Assembly (NCBI GenBank): GCA_022712895.1
Contig: JAFLJS010000055.1
Span: 48,628 to 112,627, forward strand
Length of the DNA: 64,000 nucleotides
Source: Desulfocapsa sp.
Lineage (GTDB): Bacteria; Desulfobacterota; Desulfobulbia; Desulfobulbales; Desulfocapsaceae
Reading direction: 5' to 3'
Shown here: piece by piece, positions 44,748-55,398 of the stretch
Layout of the letters: each line of letters begins with the position of its first letter
Position numbering within the stretch: position 1 is the stretch's first letter
The notes under the pieces: generated by a model
The model's input: only the letters and a program-made list of their open reading frames with translations
Databases searched by the model: none
What the model was told of the DNA's origin: nothing
Position numbers and translations under genes: made by a program

Positions 44748-45035
44748 CTACAGTTCATCAACAAAGCTGATGTTACCTTCAGACAGGGTTACATAGGCTT
44801 TTTTCCAATCATTGGTAAAGCCTGTAGATTTACCCACACGTTTTTGTTTGCCGTGCATGTTTGCTGTGTGAACATGCTTAACTTTCACATCAAACATTTT
44901 CTCAACGGCTTTCTTAATATCGATTTTGTTAGCCTGAGGATCAACTTTGAAAACAACTTTATTTTCAACTTCTAGTTGAATATTTGCTTTCTCAGTGAGA
45001 CAAGGACCTCTCAAAATTCTATGATCACTTTTCAT
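44748..45035 (-). CDS. rplW: 50S ribosomal protein L23
   Basis: 95 residues: DHRILRGPCLTEKANIQLEV, KVVFKVDPQANKIDIKKAVE, and NMHGKQKRVGKSTGFTNDWK, AYVTLSEG. It is the trigger-factor/SRP docking site at the tunnel exit. It overlaps the rplD stop by 4 bp. Confidence 0.97.
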   Translation of the reverse strand: MKSDHRILRGPCLTEKANIQLEVENKVVFKVDPQANKIDIKKAVEKMFDVKVKHVHTANMHGKQKRVGKSTGFTNDWKKAYVTLSEGNISFVDEL

Positions 45036-45655
45036 GCTTCCAACCTCTTCTCAATACTCTCAACAGCAGGTTTAACCAGCATTAGTTTCTTGTGCAAGAG
45101 AATATCATAAACGTTCAGACCTTCGGCGCTCATGATCTTAAAACCATTAACGTTTCGAGCTGATTTGTTCAGATTTTCATTTTTCCCTTCGGTGATCAGC
45201 AGGCAATTCTCAAAATCAAAACCTTTCATGATATTCACGAAATCTTTTGTTTTGATAGCATCCATAACAAATTCATCAACCACAATAAGATTTCCTTCCT
45301 GTAGTCTTGCGCTCATTGCCATGGCGAGAGCTTGCTTTCTCACTTTCCGATTAAGCTTAAAGCTATAATCACGAGGCTTAGGGCCAAAAGTTACACCACC
45401 ACCTCTCCAGATAGGAGAGTTGTTGGTACCGGCACGAGCCCGTCCTGTACCTTTCTGACGCCACGGTTTTGCACCGCCACCACGTACTTCTACACGTGTT
45501 TTGGTACAGGCATTACCTGCGCGCTTTGCCGCACGCTGCTGGCGTACAACGTCGTGGAGCAGATGCTCTTTGACATCAAGATCGAAAACTTTCGCAGAAA
45601 GTTCAATCTCGCCAACTTTTTCGTTACTAGTATTTACTATATCTACGGTAGACAT
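45032..45655 (-). CDS. rplD: 50S ribosomal protein L4
   Basis: 207 residues: NEKVGEIELSAKVFDLDVKE, GGGAKPWRQKGTGRARAGTN, SPIWRGGGVTFGPKPRDYSF, KLNRKVRKQALAMAMSARLQ. The loop lines the exit tunnel; in E. coli L4 also represses the S10 operon. It overlaps rplW by 4 bp. Confidence 0.98.
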   Translation of the reverse strand: MSTVDIVNTSNEKVGEIELSAKVFDLDVKEHLLHDVVRQQRAAKRAGNACTKTRVEVRGGGAKPWRQKGTGRARAGTNNSPIWRGGGVTFGPKPRDYSFKLNRKVRKQALAMAMSARLQEGNLIVVDEFVMDAIKTKDFVNIMKGFDFENCLLITEGKNENLNKSARNVNGFKIMSAEGLNVYDILLHKKLMLVKPAVESIEKRLEA

Positions 45656-45703
45656 TTTATAATTTCACTCCTTGAACCGCTGACTTCGTGTTCTTTAGAC
45701 TAA

Positions 45704-46333
45704 TTACTTAGTGTAAAGTTTAAGAAGAGACTGTTTGGATCCTGGTATCGGTCCTTTAACAAGGATAATATTATCATCCTCACGAACATCGACAACAAGT
45801 ACGTTTTTCCTGAGGACTGTATCAGTACCCATTCTTCCTGGAAGCTTCTTGCCTTTAACGACCCTACCAGGCCAGGCGCTCATCCCAATAGATCCTGGAC
45901 GACGGTGAAATTTGGATCCATGTCCACTAGGTCCACCTTTGAATCCATGACGTTTCATAACGCCCTGGAAACCTTTACCTTGAGAAACACCCTGAACATC
46001 AATGATGTCTCCGGTTTTGAAAAGATCTACAAGGTTTATTTCCTGCCCTGCCTGATACTCTTCTGGATTCTCAACTCTAAATTCTCGAATATGATAATAT
46101 CCATCAGTGTCAGCCTTTTTAAAATGACCAGCAGCAGGTTTGTTTACACGCTGCGCCTTTTTGTCACCAAAACCGACCTGAATTGCATTGTATCCTTCTT
46201 TGGCCTGCGACTTCACCTGAAGCACCTTGCAGGGACCAGCCTCTATAACGGTGACGGGGATTACGGCTCCCATCTCGTTATACACACGAGTCATACCAAT
46301 TTTTTTTCCTAATAAGCCCATTGTCTTTGGCAT
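45704..46333 (-). CDS. rplC: 50S ribosomal protein L3
   Basis: 209 residues: TMGLLGKKIGMTRVYNEMGA, VIPVTVIEAGPCKVLQVKSQ, SQGKGFQGVMKRHGFKGGPS, GHGSKFHRRPGSIGMSAWPG. The Gln in the KGFQG loop is the methylated residue in E. coli. Early 50S assembly initiator. It lies between rpsJ and rplD. Confidence 0.98.
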   Translation of the reverse strand: MPKTMGLLGKKIGMTRVYNEMGAVIPVTVIEAGPCKVLQVKSQAKEGYNAIQVGFGDKKAQRVNKPAAGHFKKADTDGYYHIREFRVENPEEYQAGQEINLVDLFKTGDIIDVQGVSQGKGFQGVMKRHGFKGGPSGHGSKFHRRPGSIGMSAWPGRVVKGKKLPGRMGTDTVLRKNVLVVDVREDDNIILVKGPIPGSKQSLLKLYTK

Positions 46334-46374
46334 AATCTTACCTATACTTCTCTAGTAAAGCGAAAAACTCTTCG

Positions 46375-46689
46375 CTATGGCAGTTTAATCTCCACATCAA
46401 CACCAGCAGACAACTCAAGTTTCATCAGCATATCTATGGTCTGCTGAGTAGGCTCAAGAATGTCAATCAAGCGACGATGTGTTCTCATCTCAAATTGCTC
46501 ACGAGATTTCTTATCCACATGGGGTGAACGCAATACACAAAACTTCTTAATAGAGGTTGGCAGAGGAATTGGGCCTGCAACTGCAGCACCAGTTCTTCTT
46601 GCGGTCTCTACAATTTCATGTGTGGACAGATCAAGGAGTTTATGATCATACGCCTTAAGGCGAATACGAATTTTATCTGTAGGTATCAT
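46375..46689 (-). CDS. rpsJ: 30S ribosomal protein S10
   Basis: 104 residues: [60 protein letters not shown] and [20 protein letters not shown]. It is also NusE in antitermination. It starts only 9 bp after tuf, so there is no S10 leader here and the S10 operon is probably transcribed from the str promoter. Confidence 0.98.
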   Translation of the reverse strand: MIPTDKIRIRLKAYDHKLLDLSTHEIVETARRTGAAVAGPIPLPTSIKKFCVLRSPHVDKKSREQFEMRTHRRLIDILEPTQQTIDMLMKLELSAGVDVEIKLP

Positions 46690-46698
46690 GTTCCTTCC

Positions 46699-47889
46699 TT
46701 ATTCGGAGATCTCACTAATTACGCCAGCACCAACAGTACGTCCACCTTCGCGAATTGCAAAACGAAGACCAACATCCATGGCAATTGGAGTAATAAGCTC
46801 AGCATCAACATGCAGGTTATCACCGGGCATTACCATCTCTACCCCTTCTGGAAGAGTGATAACTCCGGTCACATCTGTTGTTCTGAAGTAGAACTGGGGA
46901 CGATATCCGTTGAAGAATGGAGTGTGACGTCCACCCTCATCTTTTCCAAGGATATAGCACTCAGCTTTAAATTTTGTGTGCGGTAAGATGGAGCCTGGAG
47001 CTGCAAGAACCTGACCACGCTCAATATCTTCACGCTTGGTACCACGAAGTAATGCACCGATATTGTCACCAGCCTGACCTTCGTCAAGGAGCTTACGGAA
47101 CATCTCTACACCAGTACAAGTTGTCTTGGTTGTCTCTTTAATTCCAACAATTTCGATCTCATCACCAACGTGAACAACTCCACGCTCTACACGACCGGTT
47201 GCAACCGTTCCACGGCCAGAGATTGAGAAGACATCCTCAATTGGCATAAGAAAAGGCTGGTCAACGTCACGTTCTGGTTCTGGTATGTACGAATCGATAG
47301 CAGCCATCAGTTCATTGATGCATTTTGCTGCTTCTGGATCTTCTGGATTCTCAAGGGCTTTCAAAGCAGAACCGTGGATGATAGGAATATCATCGCCAGG
47401 AAACCCATACTTATCAAGGAGCTCACGAAGTTCCATCTCTACAAGTTCGATGAGTTCATCGTCATCAACCATATCGCATTTGTTGAGGAATACAACGATT
47501 GCGGGAACACCAACCTGACGAGCAAGCAGAATATGCTCACGGGTCTGAGGCATAGCACCATCATCTGCACCAACAACAAGAATAGCGCCATCCATCTGGG
47601 CAGCACCTGTGATCATGTTTTTGATGTAATCAGCATGGCCAGGACAATCCACGTGAGCGTAGTGACGATTTTCGGTCTCATACTCAACATGTGCGGTAGC
47701 GATGGTAATTCCACGCTCTTTTTCTTCAGGAGCTTTGTCGATGTTACTGAAATCAGTAAACTCGGCAAGTCCTTTAGTAGCCTGTACAGCAGTGATAGCA
47801 GCGGTCAAAGTAGTTTTACCGTGATCAATATGACCTACAGTACCTACATTGACATGCGGTTTTGTCCTTTGAAATTTTTCTTTTGACAT
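46699..47889 (-). CDS. tuf: Elongation factor Tu (first copy)
   Basis: 396 residues. The G1 motif [16 protein letters not shown]2 [15 protein letters not shown]3 [21 protein letters not shown]4 NKCDMVDD and G5 GSALKAL are intact. Domains 2 and 3 end [15 protein letters not shown]. It delivers aminoacyl-tRNA to the ribosome. It lies in the str operon between fusA and rpsJ. A second near-identical copy starts beyond the right edge and ends at 63716. The visible 3' parts differ at only four bases by eye. Confidence 0.98.
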   Translation of the reverse strand: MSKEKFQRTKPHVNVGTVGHIDHGKTTLTAAITAVQATKGLAEFTDFSNIDKAPEEKERGITIATAHVEYETENRHYAHVDCPGHADYIKNMITGAAQMDGAILVVGADDGAMPQTREHILLARQVGVPAIVVFLNKCDMVDDDELIELVEMELRELLDKYGFPGDDIPIIHGSALKALENPEDPEAAKCINELMAAIDSYIPEPERDVDQPFLMPIEDVFSISGRGTVATGRVERGVVHVGDEIEIVGIKETTKTTCTGVEMFRKLLDEGQAGDNIGALLRGTKREDIERGQVLAAPGSILPHTKFKAECYILGKDEGGRHTPFFNGYRPQFYFRTTDVTGVITLPEGVEMVMPGDNLHVDAELITPIAMDVGLRFAIREGGRTVGAGVISEISE

Positions 47890-47912
47890 AGTCTTACCTC
47901 AAAATGAATGTG

Positions 47913-49991
47913 CTATATTCCTCTTATTTTTCGAATGATTTCGTCTGCCCTGTTCTTGGGCACAACGTCATATTTTTCAAACTGCATTGTGAAATTAGCT
48001 CTACCCTGTGTTGCTGACCTGAGTGATGTTGAATAACCAAACATTTCCGCCAGCGGGGCGTGAGCTTTAATCACCTGCAAAGAATCTTCGGCGCCTACGC
48101 CTACAACCTTTGCACGCTTGGAGTTGAGATCATTCATCACATCTCCAAGATATTCTTCAGGACTTATAACTTCCAAATTCATAACTGGTTCGAGTAACAA
48201 TGCTTTTGCATCTGCTGTCGCTCGCCTGATAGCCATAGATGATGCAACTCCAAAGGCCATCTCAGTCGATTCTTCTTCGCTGTAAGATCCACCAACCAGT
48301 GTAACTTTAATATCTGTTACTGGATATCCGATGAGTGGGCCTGCATCAAGACTGTCTCTAATTCCTTTTTCAATTGCTCCAAGAAACATATCAGGGATTG
48401 TATCGTCTTTTACAACTGACTCAAACACAACGCCTTCTGAGCGACCAAGCGGTTCTATTTCAATTATGACATGGCCATACATCCCTTTGGCTCCAGTCTG
48501 CTGGTCAAATTTCCCTTCAGCCTCAGCATGCGCTGAGATGGTTTCTTTATAGGAAACCTGTGGCGTACCAACGTTTGCATTTGCTTTAAACTCATGAAGT
48601 AAACGATGAACAATTATTTCCAGGTGAAGCTCTCCCATGCCGGAAATAATTGTTTGTCCAGTCTCTTCGTTCTTTGCAATGCGAAAGGAAGGGTCTTCCA
48701 TGGCAATTTTGCCTAGGGTCTCCTCCAGTTTCTTTTCGTCCGCCTTACTTTTTGCTTCAATGGCGACACCAATAACTGGTTCCGGAAAATCCATACTTTC
48801 CAGTACTATATAGTCACCACTTGCGCATAGGGTATCTCCTGTTGTGGAGAATTTGAGTCCGATAACTGCACCGATATCACCAGCGCTAAGTTCACCGACC
48901 TCTTCCCTTTTATTGGCGTGTAATCTTATCAGCTTGCCAATTTTTTCTTTCTTCTTTTTGACAGGATTAAATACTTTGTCTCCAACCTTTACTGTTCCGG
49001 AATAAATCCGAATAAAGGCAAGATTCTCTACGTATGAATCGCTCATCAGTTTAAAAATAAGTGCAGACAGTTTTTCTTTACTGTCCGTCTTGCGACTGAT
49101 GATCTCGTCATTCTTCCCGTGTCCCTCAACAGGTGGTACATCAAGGGGTGATGGTAAAAAATGAACGATGCTGTCAAGCAAAGGCTGTATGCCTTTATTC
49201 TTAAACGCACTACCACACAAGACTGGAACCAAGTTCAGGTCGAGGGTAGCAATTCTAAGCGCACGATAAAGCGTATCCGCAGATACAGGTGTATCTTCAA
49301 GGAAATTTTCCATGATCTCATCATCGAAGTCGGCCAACTTCTCGATGAGCACCATATGTGCGGCCGTGAATCTGTCCCGATATGCTTCCGGGATATCTTT
49401 TTCTACAACTTCCCGCCCTAAAGATTCCTCATCGAATGAATACATCTTTTCTTCGATGAGGTCGATAACGCCTTCAAATTCGGTCTCTTTACCGACAGGA
49501 ATCTGAACGATAACGGGGTTTGCCCCAAGTCGTTCTTCCATCATTGTTACTACCCTTTCAAAGTCGGCTCCTATACGATCCATCTTATTGATGAATGCAA
49601 TTCGTGGGATGCAGTACTTTTCAGCCTGTCGCCATACCGTTTCTGATTGGGGCTCAACTCCTCCTACTGCACAAAAGACAGCAACAACGCCATCTAAAAC
49701 TCGTAGGCTTCGTTCAACCTCAACGGTGAAGTCAACATGACCGGGTGTATCAATAATGTTAATATCTGTGGATTTCCAGGTACAGCTTGTTGCGGCAGAG
49801 GTTATGGTAATACCTCTGTCCTGCTCCTGCTCCATCCAGTCCATGACGGTATTACCATCGTGAACTTCGCCGATCTTATAAGATCGACCTGTGTAATACA
49901 AAATTCTCTCTGTTGTGGTTGTCTTACCTGCATCAATATGGGCCATTATGCCTATATTACGTACAGTAGACAGATCCTTACTTCCAGTCAT
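47913..49991 (-). CDS. fusA: Elongation factor G
   Basis: 692 residues, full length: [20 protein letters not shown] (G1), [15 protein letters not shown] (G2), [20 protein letters not shown] (G3), [14 protein letters not shown] (G4), domain [22 protein letters not shown] and domain [20 protein letters not shown]-like (here [20 protein letters not shown]). It catalyses translocation and, with RRF, recycling. It lies 23 bp before tuf and 71 bp after rpsG. Confidence 0.98.
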   Translation of the reverse strand: MTGSKDLSTVRNIGIMAHIDAGKTTTTERILYYTGRSYKIGEVHDGNTVMDWMEQEQDRGITITSAATSCTWKSTDINIIDTPGHVDFTVEVERSLRVLDGVVAVFCAVGGVEPQSETVWRQAEKYCIPRIAFINKMDRIGADFERVVTMMEERLGANPVIVQIPVGKETEFEGVIDLIEEKMYSFDEESLGREVVEKDIPEAYRDRFTAAHMVLIEKLADFDDEIMENFLEDTPVSADTLYRALRIATLDLNLVPVLCGSAFKNKGIQPLLDSIVHFLPSPLDVPPVEGHGKNDEIISRKTDSKEKLSALIFKLMSDSYVENLAFIRIYSGTVKVGDKVFNPVKKKKEKIGKLIRLHANKREEVGELSAGDIGAVIGLKFSTTGDTLCASGDYIVLESMDFPEPVIGVAIEAKSKADEKKLEETLGKIAMEDPSFRIAKNEETGQTIISGMGELHLEIIVHRLLHEFKANANVGTPQVSYKETISAHAEAEGKFDQQTGAKGMYGHVIIEIEPLGRSEGVVFESVVKDDTIPDMFLGAIEKGIRDSLDAGPLIGYPVTDIKVTLVGGSYSEEESTEMAFGVASSMAIRRATADAKALLLEPVMNLEVISPEEYLGDVMNDLNSKRAKVVGVGAEDSLQVIKAHAPLAEMFGYSTSLRSATQGRANFTMQFEKYDVVPKNRADEIIRKIRGI

Positions 49992-50062
49992 CAGCTTAAC
50001 TCGGTTAACAGGTTACAGGCTGATGAATACTCAACAGAGTAAAGACGCCCTTCGCAATGTTC

Positions 50063-50536
50063 CTACCAACGGTAGTGAGCGAAAGCCTTATTAGCCTCAG
50101 CCATACGATGGGTATCGTCACGTTTCTTTACGGCAGCGCCACGATCATTATATGCATCGAGAAGTTCAGCCGCTAGCTTTTCAGACATACACTTTCCTGA
50201 TCTGGATTTCGCATATGAAATAATCCAGCGAATGGCCAATGCATTCCTTCTTACCTGACGAACTTCCATGGGTACCTGGTAGGTAGCGCCACCGACACGT
50301 CGGGATTTAACTTCAACTTTTGGACGAACCTTCTCCATCGCTTCTTCAAAGATAACAAGTGGATCTTCGTCTGTCACCTTGCTGGCAACGATATCCATGG
50401 CGTCATAAAATATCCGACGAGCAATGGATTTTTTACCCTGCTCCATGATTCCATTAGTGAACTTGGCGACAAGTACGGAGTTGAATCGTGGATCTGGATT
50501 AATCTTTCTTTTTTCTGCAACTTTTCTACGTGGCAT
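50063..50536 (-). CDS. rpsG: 30S ribosomal protein S7
   Basis: 157 residues: [80 protein letters not shown] and [20 protein letters not shown]. Primary 16S 3'-domain binder and str-operon repressor in E. coli. It lies between rpsL and fusA. Confidence 0.98.
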   Translation of the reverse strand: MPRRKVAEKRKINPDPRFNSVLVAKFTNGIMEQGKKSIARRIFYDAMDIVASKVTDEDPLVIFEEAMEKVRPKVEVKSRRVGGATYQVPMEVRQVRRNALAIRWIISYAKSRSGKCMSEKLAAELLDAYNDRGAAVKKRDDTHRMAEANKAFAHYRW

Positions 50537-50561
50537 ATTATTCCTCTTTTACAACAGTAGA

Positions 50562-50933
50562 CTATTTAGGACGCTTGGCACCATACTTCGAACGCCCGTT
50601 ACGTCTATCAGAGACGCCAAGAGTATCAAGAGTACCACGAACAATATGATAACGAACACCTGGAAGATCCTTTACACGACCGCCACGAATCAAAACAACT
50701 GAATGTTCTTGAAGATTATGGCCAATACCAGGAATATAAGAGGTTACCTCTTTTCCATTGGTCAAACGAACCCTAGCGACCTTACGAAGCGCAGAGTTTG
50801 GTTTCTTTGGTGTAGTCGTATATACCCTAACACAGACGCCACGCTTTTGCGGACAGCCTTCAAGGGAGGGAGTATCTTTTTTCTTAACGATCTTCTTTCT
50901 GCCCTGCCGAATGAGCTGGTTAATTGTTGGCAT
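50562..50933 (-). CDS. rpsL: 30S ribosomal protein S12
   Basis: 123 residues: [40 protein letters not shown] and [20 protein letters not shown], then [20 protein letters not shown] and [12 protein letters not shown]. The Lys in [11 protein letters not shown], where streptomycin resistance mutations arise, is wild type. It lies at the decoding site. First gene of the str operon, about 200 bp from rpoC with a candidate terminator between. Confidence 0.98.
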   Translation of the reverse strand: MPTINQLIRQGRKKIVKKKDTPSLEGCPQKRGVCVRVYTTTPKKPNSALRKVARVRLTNGKEVTSYIPGIGHNLQEHSVVLIRGGRVKDLPGVRYHIVRGTLDTLGVSDRRNGRSKYGAKRPK

Positions 50934-51088
50934 TATCTTTACTGCTCCTGTTCACGTATATAATAAATGACGCTATAATTGATATCATACGGGCGGAATG
51001 CTTGTGAGCCCGGCACGAAAGGAAGAATATTTACTCTATCGCCTTCATACTGTCAAGCATAAAACGAAAGCCCAAAGTCGAAAGTTAT

Positions 51089-51125
51089 AAAGTTTAAAGT
51101 GAAATTACACATCACTTTGAACTTT
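51089..51125 (-). terminator. Candidate terminator or attenuator after rpoC
   Basis: Minus-strand stem AAAGTTCAAAGTGA / TCACTTTAAACTTT (one mismatch) around a 9-base loop, 15 bp after the rpoC stop. It is followed by AT-rich sequence but no long T-run, so termination may be partial and str could be reached by read-through. Confidence 0.55.
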
Positions 51126-51139
51126 AATCACTTGAAACC

Positions 51140-54100
51140 TTAGAATTTTTTCCCGAGTCCGGTACCAGCTGAAATCAATCGTCCCATAATAACATTTTCT
51201 TTTAAGCCAACCAAATTATCTACCTTTCCTGCCATGGAAGCATTGGTTAAGACCTTCGTTGTCTCCTGGAAAGAGGCCGCTGAGATAAAACTCTCGGTAG
51301 AGAGTGATGCTTTGGTCACACCTAAGAGCAGCGGTTCAGCCATTCCTGGCTGTTTGCCTTCTGCAAAGAGACGATCCCGTTCATCTTCAAAATCCCACCA
51401 CACAACCTGCTCACCAATCATAAATTTAGAATCACCAGCATTCGTAATCTGAATCCTGCGCAGCATCTGACGAACGATAACTTCAATATGTTTATCGTTA
51501 ATCTTAACACCCTGCAAACGATACACTTCCTGCACTTCGTTCACCAGGAACTTGGCCAGTTCTTTGACACCAAGAACCTTGAGAATATCGTTTGGAACGA
51601 TGGTTCCTTCAATCAATGGTTCACCAGCAGCAACATAATCACCCTCATGGACGATGGTATGCTTAACTTTGGGCAACAAGTATTCCTGAGGCTCTCCAAA
51701 CTCTGGAGTTACTACGCAACGTAGTTTTCCTTTAAGTTCTTTTCCGAAACTTACGCGACCATCAATCTCAGTGATAATTGCAGGCTCTTTTGGTTTTCGA
51801 ACTTCAAAAAGCTCAGCTACACGTGGTAAACCACCAGTAATATCCTTCGTTTTACTGGACTCACGTGGAATTCGACCAACGACGGTACCAGGCTCTATTG
51901 TCTCGCCTTCTTCTACAGAGATAATTGAACCTACAGGCAGACTGTAACGTGCAAAGGCCTCAGAATCTGGAATCTTCAGCGTCTTGCCACGATCACCTTT
52001 AATAGAGATACGTGGTGACAACTGGGCACCAGCGGGAGTAGGAACAATAACCTTACTGGCTTTACCAGTTACACCATCAACCTTCTCCTGCATGGTGGAA
52101 CCTTCGAGAATATCTCCATACTTGACAATACCACCAACTTCAGAAACAATTGGAATTGTATAGGCATCCCACTCTGATAAGATTGTATTTGGCTCTACAT
52201 CTGCTCCTTCATCAACAAGTATCTGAGCGCCATAGGTAACCTTATGTTTCTCACGTTCGTGACCGAGCTCATCAAGTATTGAAATCTCTGCGTTACGGTT
52301 CATGACAATTTTAATACCATCTGCATTCTTAACAGAATGAAGATTATTAAATTGAATTTTACCGGCACGCTGACTAACAATTTCGGCCTGGTCCACGGAA
52401 CGTGATGCAGTACCACCAACATGAAAGGTACGCATGGTTAGCTGGGTTCCAGGTTCTCCAATGGACTGAGCTGCGATAATACCAACAGCCTCACCACGGT
52501 TAACCATATGACCACGGCCAAGATCACGTCCATAGCACTGGGCACAAACGCCTCGTCTAGCACGACAAGTAAGAACAGAGCGAATGGCAACTTTATCAAT
52601 TCCGGCGGCATCGATATCCTTTACAAGAGCTTCTGTTATCTCCTGTCCGCCTTCAATAATTATTTTTTCTTCATCGTATGGATCGTATACATCTTCCTGC
52701 GTAACACGACCTAAAATTCGATCTCCCAGTGGTACGATAATTTCACCACCATCCAGCAGAGGCTCAGCAACGATACCATCAAGTGTTTCGCAATCGTCCA
52801 TTACGATTGTTGAATCCTGTGCAACATCAACAAGACGTCTGGTCAAATATCCTGAGTTAGCAGTTTTGAGCGCCGTATCAGCAAGACCTTTACGAGCACC
52901 ATGTGTTGAAATAAAATATTCGAGAACACCAAGACCTTCACGAAAGTTTGCCTTAATGGGGGTCTCAATAATAGCACCCGATGGTTTGGCCATAAGACCA
53001 CGCATTCCAGCAAGTTGACGAATCTGATCACGTGATCCACGAGCACCGGAATCGGCCATCAGGTAAATGGCATTAAATCCAGGCTCAGCAATAATATTGC
53101 CATCCTTGTCTTTATCAACCTTGATTTCTTCCATCATCTTGTTGGCGACATCTTCTGTTACTTTTGACCAGATATCGACAACCTTATTGTATTTCTCACC
53201 TGAAGTAATCAATCCATCTGAGTACTGCTGACTCACATCAGCAACTTCACCCTCAGCTTTGGCAACAAGCTTTTCTTTGTCTGCAGGAATCTTCATATCA
53301 TTTATACAGATAGAGATGCCAGCACGAGTTGCAAATTCATAGCCGATATCTTTCAAACGATCTGCAAGAATTACTGTCTCCTTAGTTCCAGCATGGCGGT
53401 ATGTGTAATCAATAAGACCACCCAAGGCTTTTTTGCTCATGACCTTGTTTACTTCGGCATATGGTACATTCTCAGGTAACAGATCACCAAGGAGAACACG
53501 ACCCATCGTGGTTTCAACCATTTTACCTTCAATACGAACCGTTATTTTTGCCTGCAGATCAACGGCTTCATAATCAAATGCAATGCGAGCCTCAGCAGCA
53601 TCGGAAAAGATTTTCCCCTCTCCAGTCACACCTTCTCGCTCACGAGTCATATAGTAGAGACCAAGTACAATGTCCTGGGATGGAATAATAATCGGATCAC
53701 CATTAGCGGGTGACAAAATATTATTTGTAGACATCATCAATACGCGGCATTCAACCTGGGCCTCAACGGATAGGGGCACATGAACCGCCATCTGATCACC
53801 ATCAAAGTCAGCATTAAATGCTGCACAAACCAGGGGATGCAGCTGAATGGCTTTGCCTTCAATAAGGACAGCCTCGAAAGCCTGCATGCCGAGACGATGG
53901 AGAGTCGGAGCACGGTTAAGGATAACAGAACGTTCAGTTACAACTTCATCGAGTACATCCCATACTTCCTTGGCACCCTTCTCAACCATTTTCCGGGCTG
54001 ATTTTATGGTGGTTACAAAACCACGCCCTTCAAGTTTATTATAGATAAATGGCTTAAAGAGTTCTAAGGCCATTTTCTTTGGTATACCACATTGATGCAG

Positions 54101-55186
54101 ACGAAGATGTGGGCCAACCACAATTACGGAACGTCCAGAATAATCCACTCGCTTACCGAGCAGGTTCTGACGAAAACGTCCTTGCTTTCCTTTGAGCATA
54201 TCAGAAAGGGATTTCAGCGGACGCTTGTTAGCTCCGGTGATGACTCGGCCACGTCGGCCATTATCAAAGAGTACATCAACCGCTTCCTGTAACATTCTTT
54301 TCTCATTACGAATGATAATATCAGGCGCATCGAGTTCAAGAAGTCGCTTCAAACGGTTATTACGGTTGATGACACGACGATACAGGTCATTAAGATCACT
54401 TGTTGCAAAACGTCCACCTTCAAGTGGAACAAGAGGACGAAGATCCGGAGGAAGAACTGGAATTACCTGGAGAACCATCCATTCTGGACGGTTACCGGAA
54501 TCACGGAAAGCTTCTATAACATGCAAACGTTTACCGTACTTCTGACGTTTGGTCTTGGAGTTGGTCGCTGCCATCTCTTCTCGAAGTGTTCTGGATAGTT
54601 CCACAAGATCCTGTGATTCGAGAAGTGTATGAATGGCCTCTGCACCAATACCTACCTCAAATTCACCAGGATGCTCTTCACGCATCTGACGATACTGCTC
54701 TTCAGTGAGAAGCGTACAAGCCGGAACTGCTTCAGTTTCAGAGTACGTTACAGCGTATTGCTCAAAATAGAGTACCTTTTCCAGCTGCTTCAGAGTGAGG
54801 TCAAGCACAGCACCAATCTTTGAAGGAAGACTTTTCAGGAACCAGATATGAGCAACAGGAGCAGCGAGGGTGATATGGCCAAGACGTTCACGACGAACCT
54901 TGGATTGAATAACTTCAACACCACATTTTTCGCAGACAACACCACGGTGCTTCATGCGTTTATATTTTCCGCAGTTACACTCAAAATCCTTAACCGGTCC
55001 GAAGATCTTGGCACAAAACAGACCATCACGTTCCGGTTTAAAGGTACGGTAGTTGATAGTTTCAGGTTTCTTCACTTCACCATGAGACCAGTCCATGATC
55101 TTTTCTGGGGATGCTAGTGAAATCTGTACTTTATTAAACTTTACAGGTCCTTTCGGTTTTTGAAAAAAATTAAATAGTTCTTCCAC
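51140..55186 (-). CDS. rpoC: RNA polymerase beta' subunit
   Basis: 1348 residues. It starts with the N-terminal zinc site [20 protein letters not shown], then [20 protein letters not shown] (switch 2/lid) and the catalytic [16 protein letters not shown] with the three Mg-binding Asp residues. The trigger-loop area is at [16 protein letters not shown] and MRTFHVGG, and the second zinc site has [19 protein letters not shown]. The C-terminal jaw and end [18 protein letters not shown]-like motif follow. It is a full-length beta'. It lies 212 bp from rpoB, wider than usual, with a hairpin in the spacer. Confidence 0.98.
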   Translation of the reverse strand: MEELFNFFQKPKGPVKFNKVQISLASPEKIMDWSHGEVKKPETINYRTFKPERDGLFCAKIFGPVKDFECNCGKYKRMKHRGVVCEKCGVEVIQSKVRRERLGHITLAAPVAHIWFLKSLPSKIGAVLDLTLKQLEKVLYFEQYAVTYSETEAVPACTLLTEEQYRQMREEHPGEFEVGIGAEAIHTLLESQDLVELSRTLREEMAATNSKTKRQKYGKRLHVIEAFRDSGNRPEWMVLQVIPVLPPDLRPLVPLEGGRFATSDLNDLYRRVINRNNRLKRLLELDAPDIIIRNEKRMLQEAVDVLFDNGRRGRVITGANKRPLKSLSDMLKGKQGRFRQNLLGKRVDYSGRSVIVVGPHLRLHQCGIPKKMALELFKPFIYNKLEGRGFVTTIKSARKMVEKGAKEVWDVLDEVVTERSVILNRAPTLHRLGMQAFEAVLIEGKAIQLHPLVCAAFNADFDGDQMAVHVPLSVEAQVECRVLMMSTNNILSPANGDPIIIPSQDIVLGLYYMTREREGVTGEGKIFSDAAEARIAFDYEAVDLQAKITVRIEGKMVETTMGRVLLGDLLPENVPYAEVNKVMSKKALGGLIDYTYRHAGTKETVILADRLKDIGYEFATRAGISICINDMKIPADKEKLVAKAEGEVADVSQQYSDGLITSGEKYNKVVDIWSKVTEDVANKMMEEIKVDKDKDGNIIAEPGFNAIYLMADSGARGSRDQIRQLAGMRGLMAKPSGAIIETPIKANFREGLGVLEYFISTHGARKGLADTALKTANSGYLTRRLVDVAQDSTIVMDDCETLDGIVAEPLLDGGEIIVPLGDRILGRVTQEDVYDPYDEEKIIIEGGQEITEALVKDIDAAGIDKVAIRSVLTCRARRGVCAQCYGRDLGRGHMVNRGEAVGIIAAQSIGEPGTQLTMRTFHVGGTASRSVDQAEIVSQRAGKIQFNNLHSVKNADGIKIVMNRNAEISILDELGHEREKHKVTYGAQILVDEGADVEPNTILSEWDAYTIPIVSEVGGIVKYGDILEGSTMQEKVDGVTGKASKVIVPTPAGAQLSPRISIKGDRGKTLKIPDSEAFARYSLPVGSIISVEEGETIEPGTVVGRIPRESSKTKDITGGLPRVAELFEVRKPKEPAIITEIDGRVSFGKELKGKLRCVVTPEFGEPQEYLLPKVKHTIVHEGDYVAAGEPLIEGTIVPNDILKVLGVKELAKFLVNEVQEVYRLQGVKINDKHIEVIVRQMLRRIQITNAGDSKFMIGEQVVWWDFEDERDRLFAEGKQPGMAEPLLLGVTKASLSTESFISAASFQETTKVLTNASMAGKVDNLVGLKENVIMGRLISAGTGLGKKF

Positions 55187-55398
55187 GAAAGTATACTCCT
55201 TATATAAAGAGAAAATTTTAAAGTGCTTTAAATCAGATCGATTAAGAACACTTTATAAATTTGAATTCATAAATCTATTTTGTAAACAGTGTCAGGCACC
55301 GTAAGTTCGTTCCATTGGTTCAATTCGCAATAGTTTTTTCCATGCAAACAGAAATAATTGAACAGAGATTTGGTACCTAGGTTCGTTTACCGAGCCAT
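55187..55398 (-). other. 212-bp rpoB-rpoC spacer with a hairpin and a GTGTCAGGCACC motif
   Basis: A hairpin with arms AAAGTG-CTT-AATC and GATT-AAG-CACTTT (55220-55254) lies about 35 bp before the rpoC start. At about 55288 the plus strand reads GTGTCAGGCACCGTAAGTTC. The GTGTCAGGCACC core resembles an end motif of REP/IS200-like elements in many bacteria as I remember them; this is unverified. No ORF. Confidence 0.5.
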
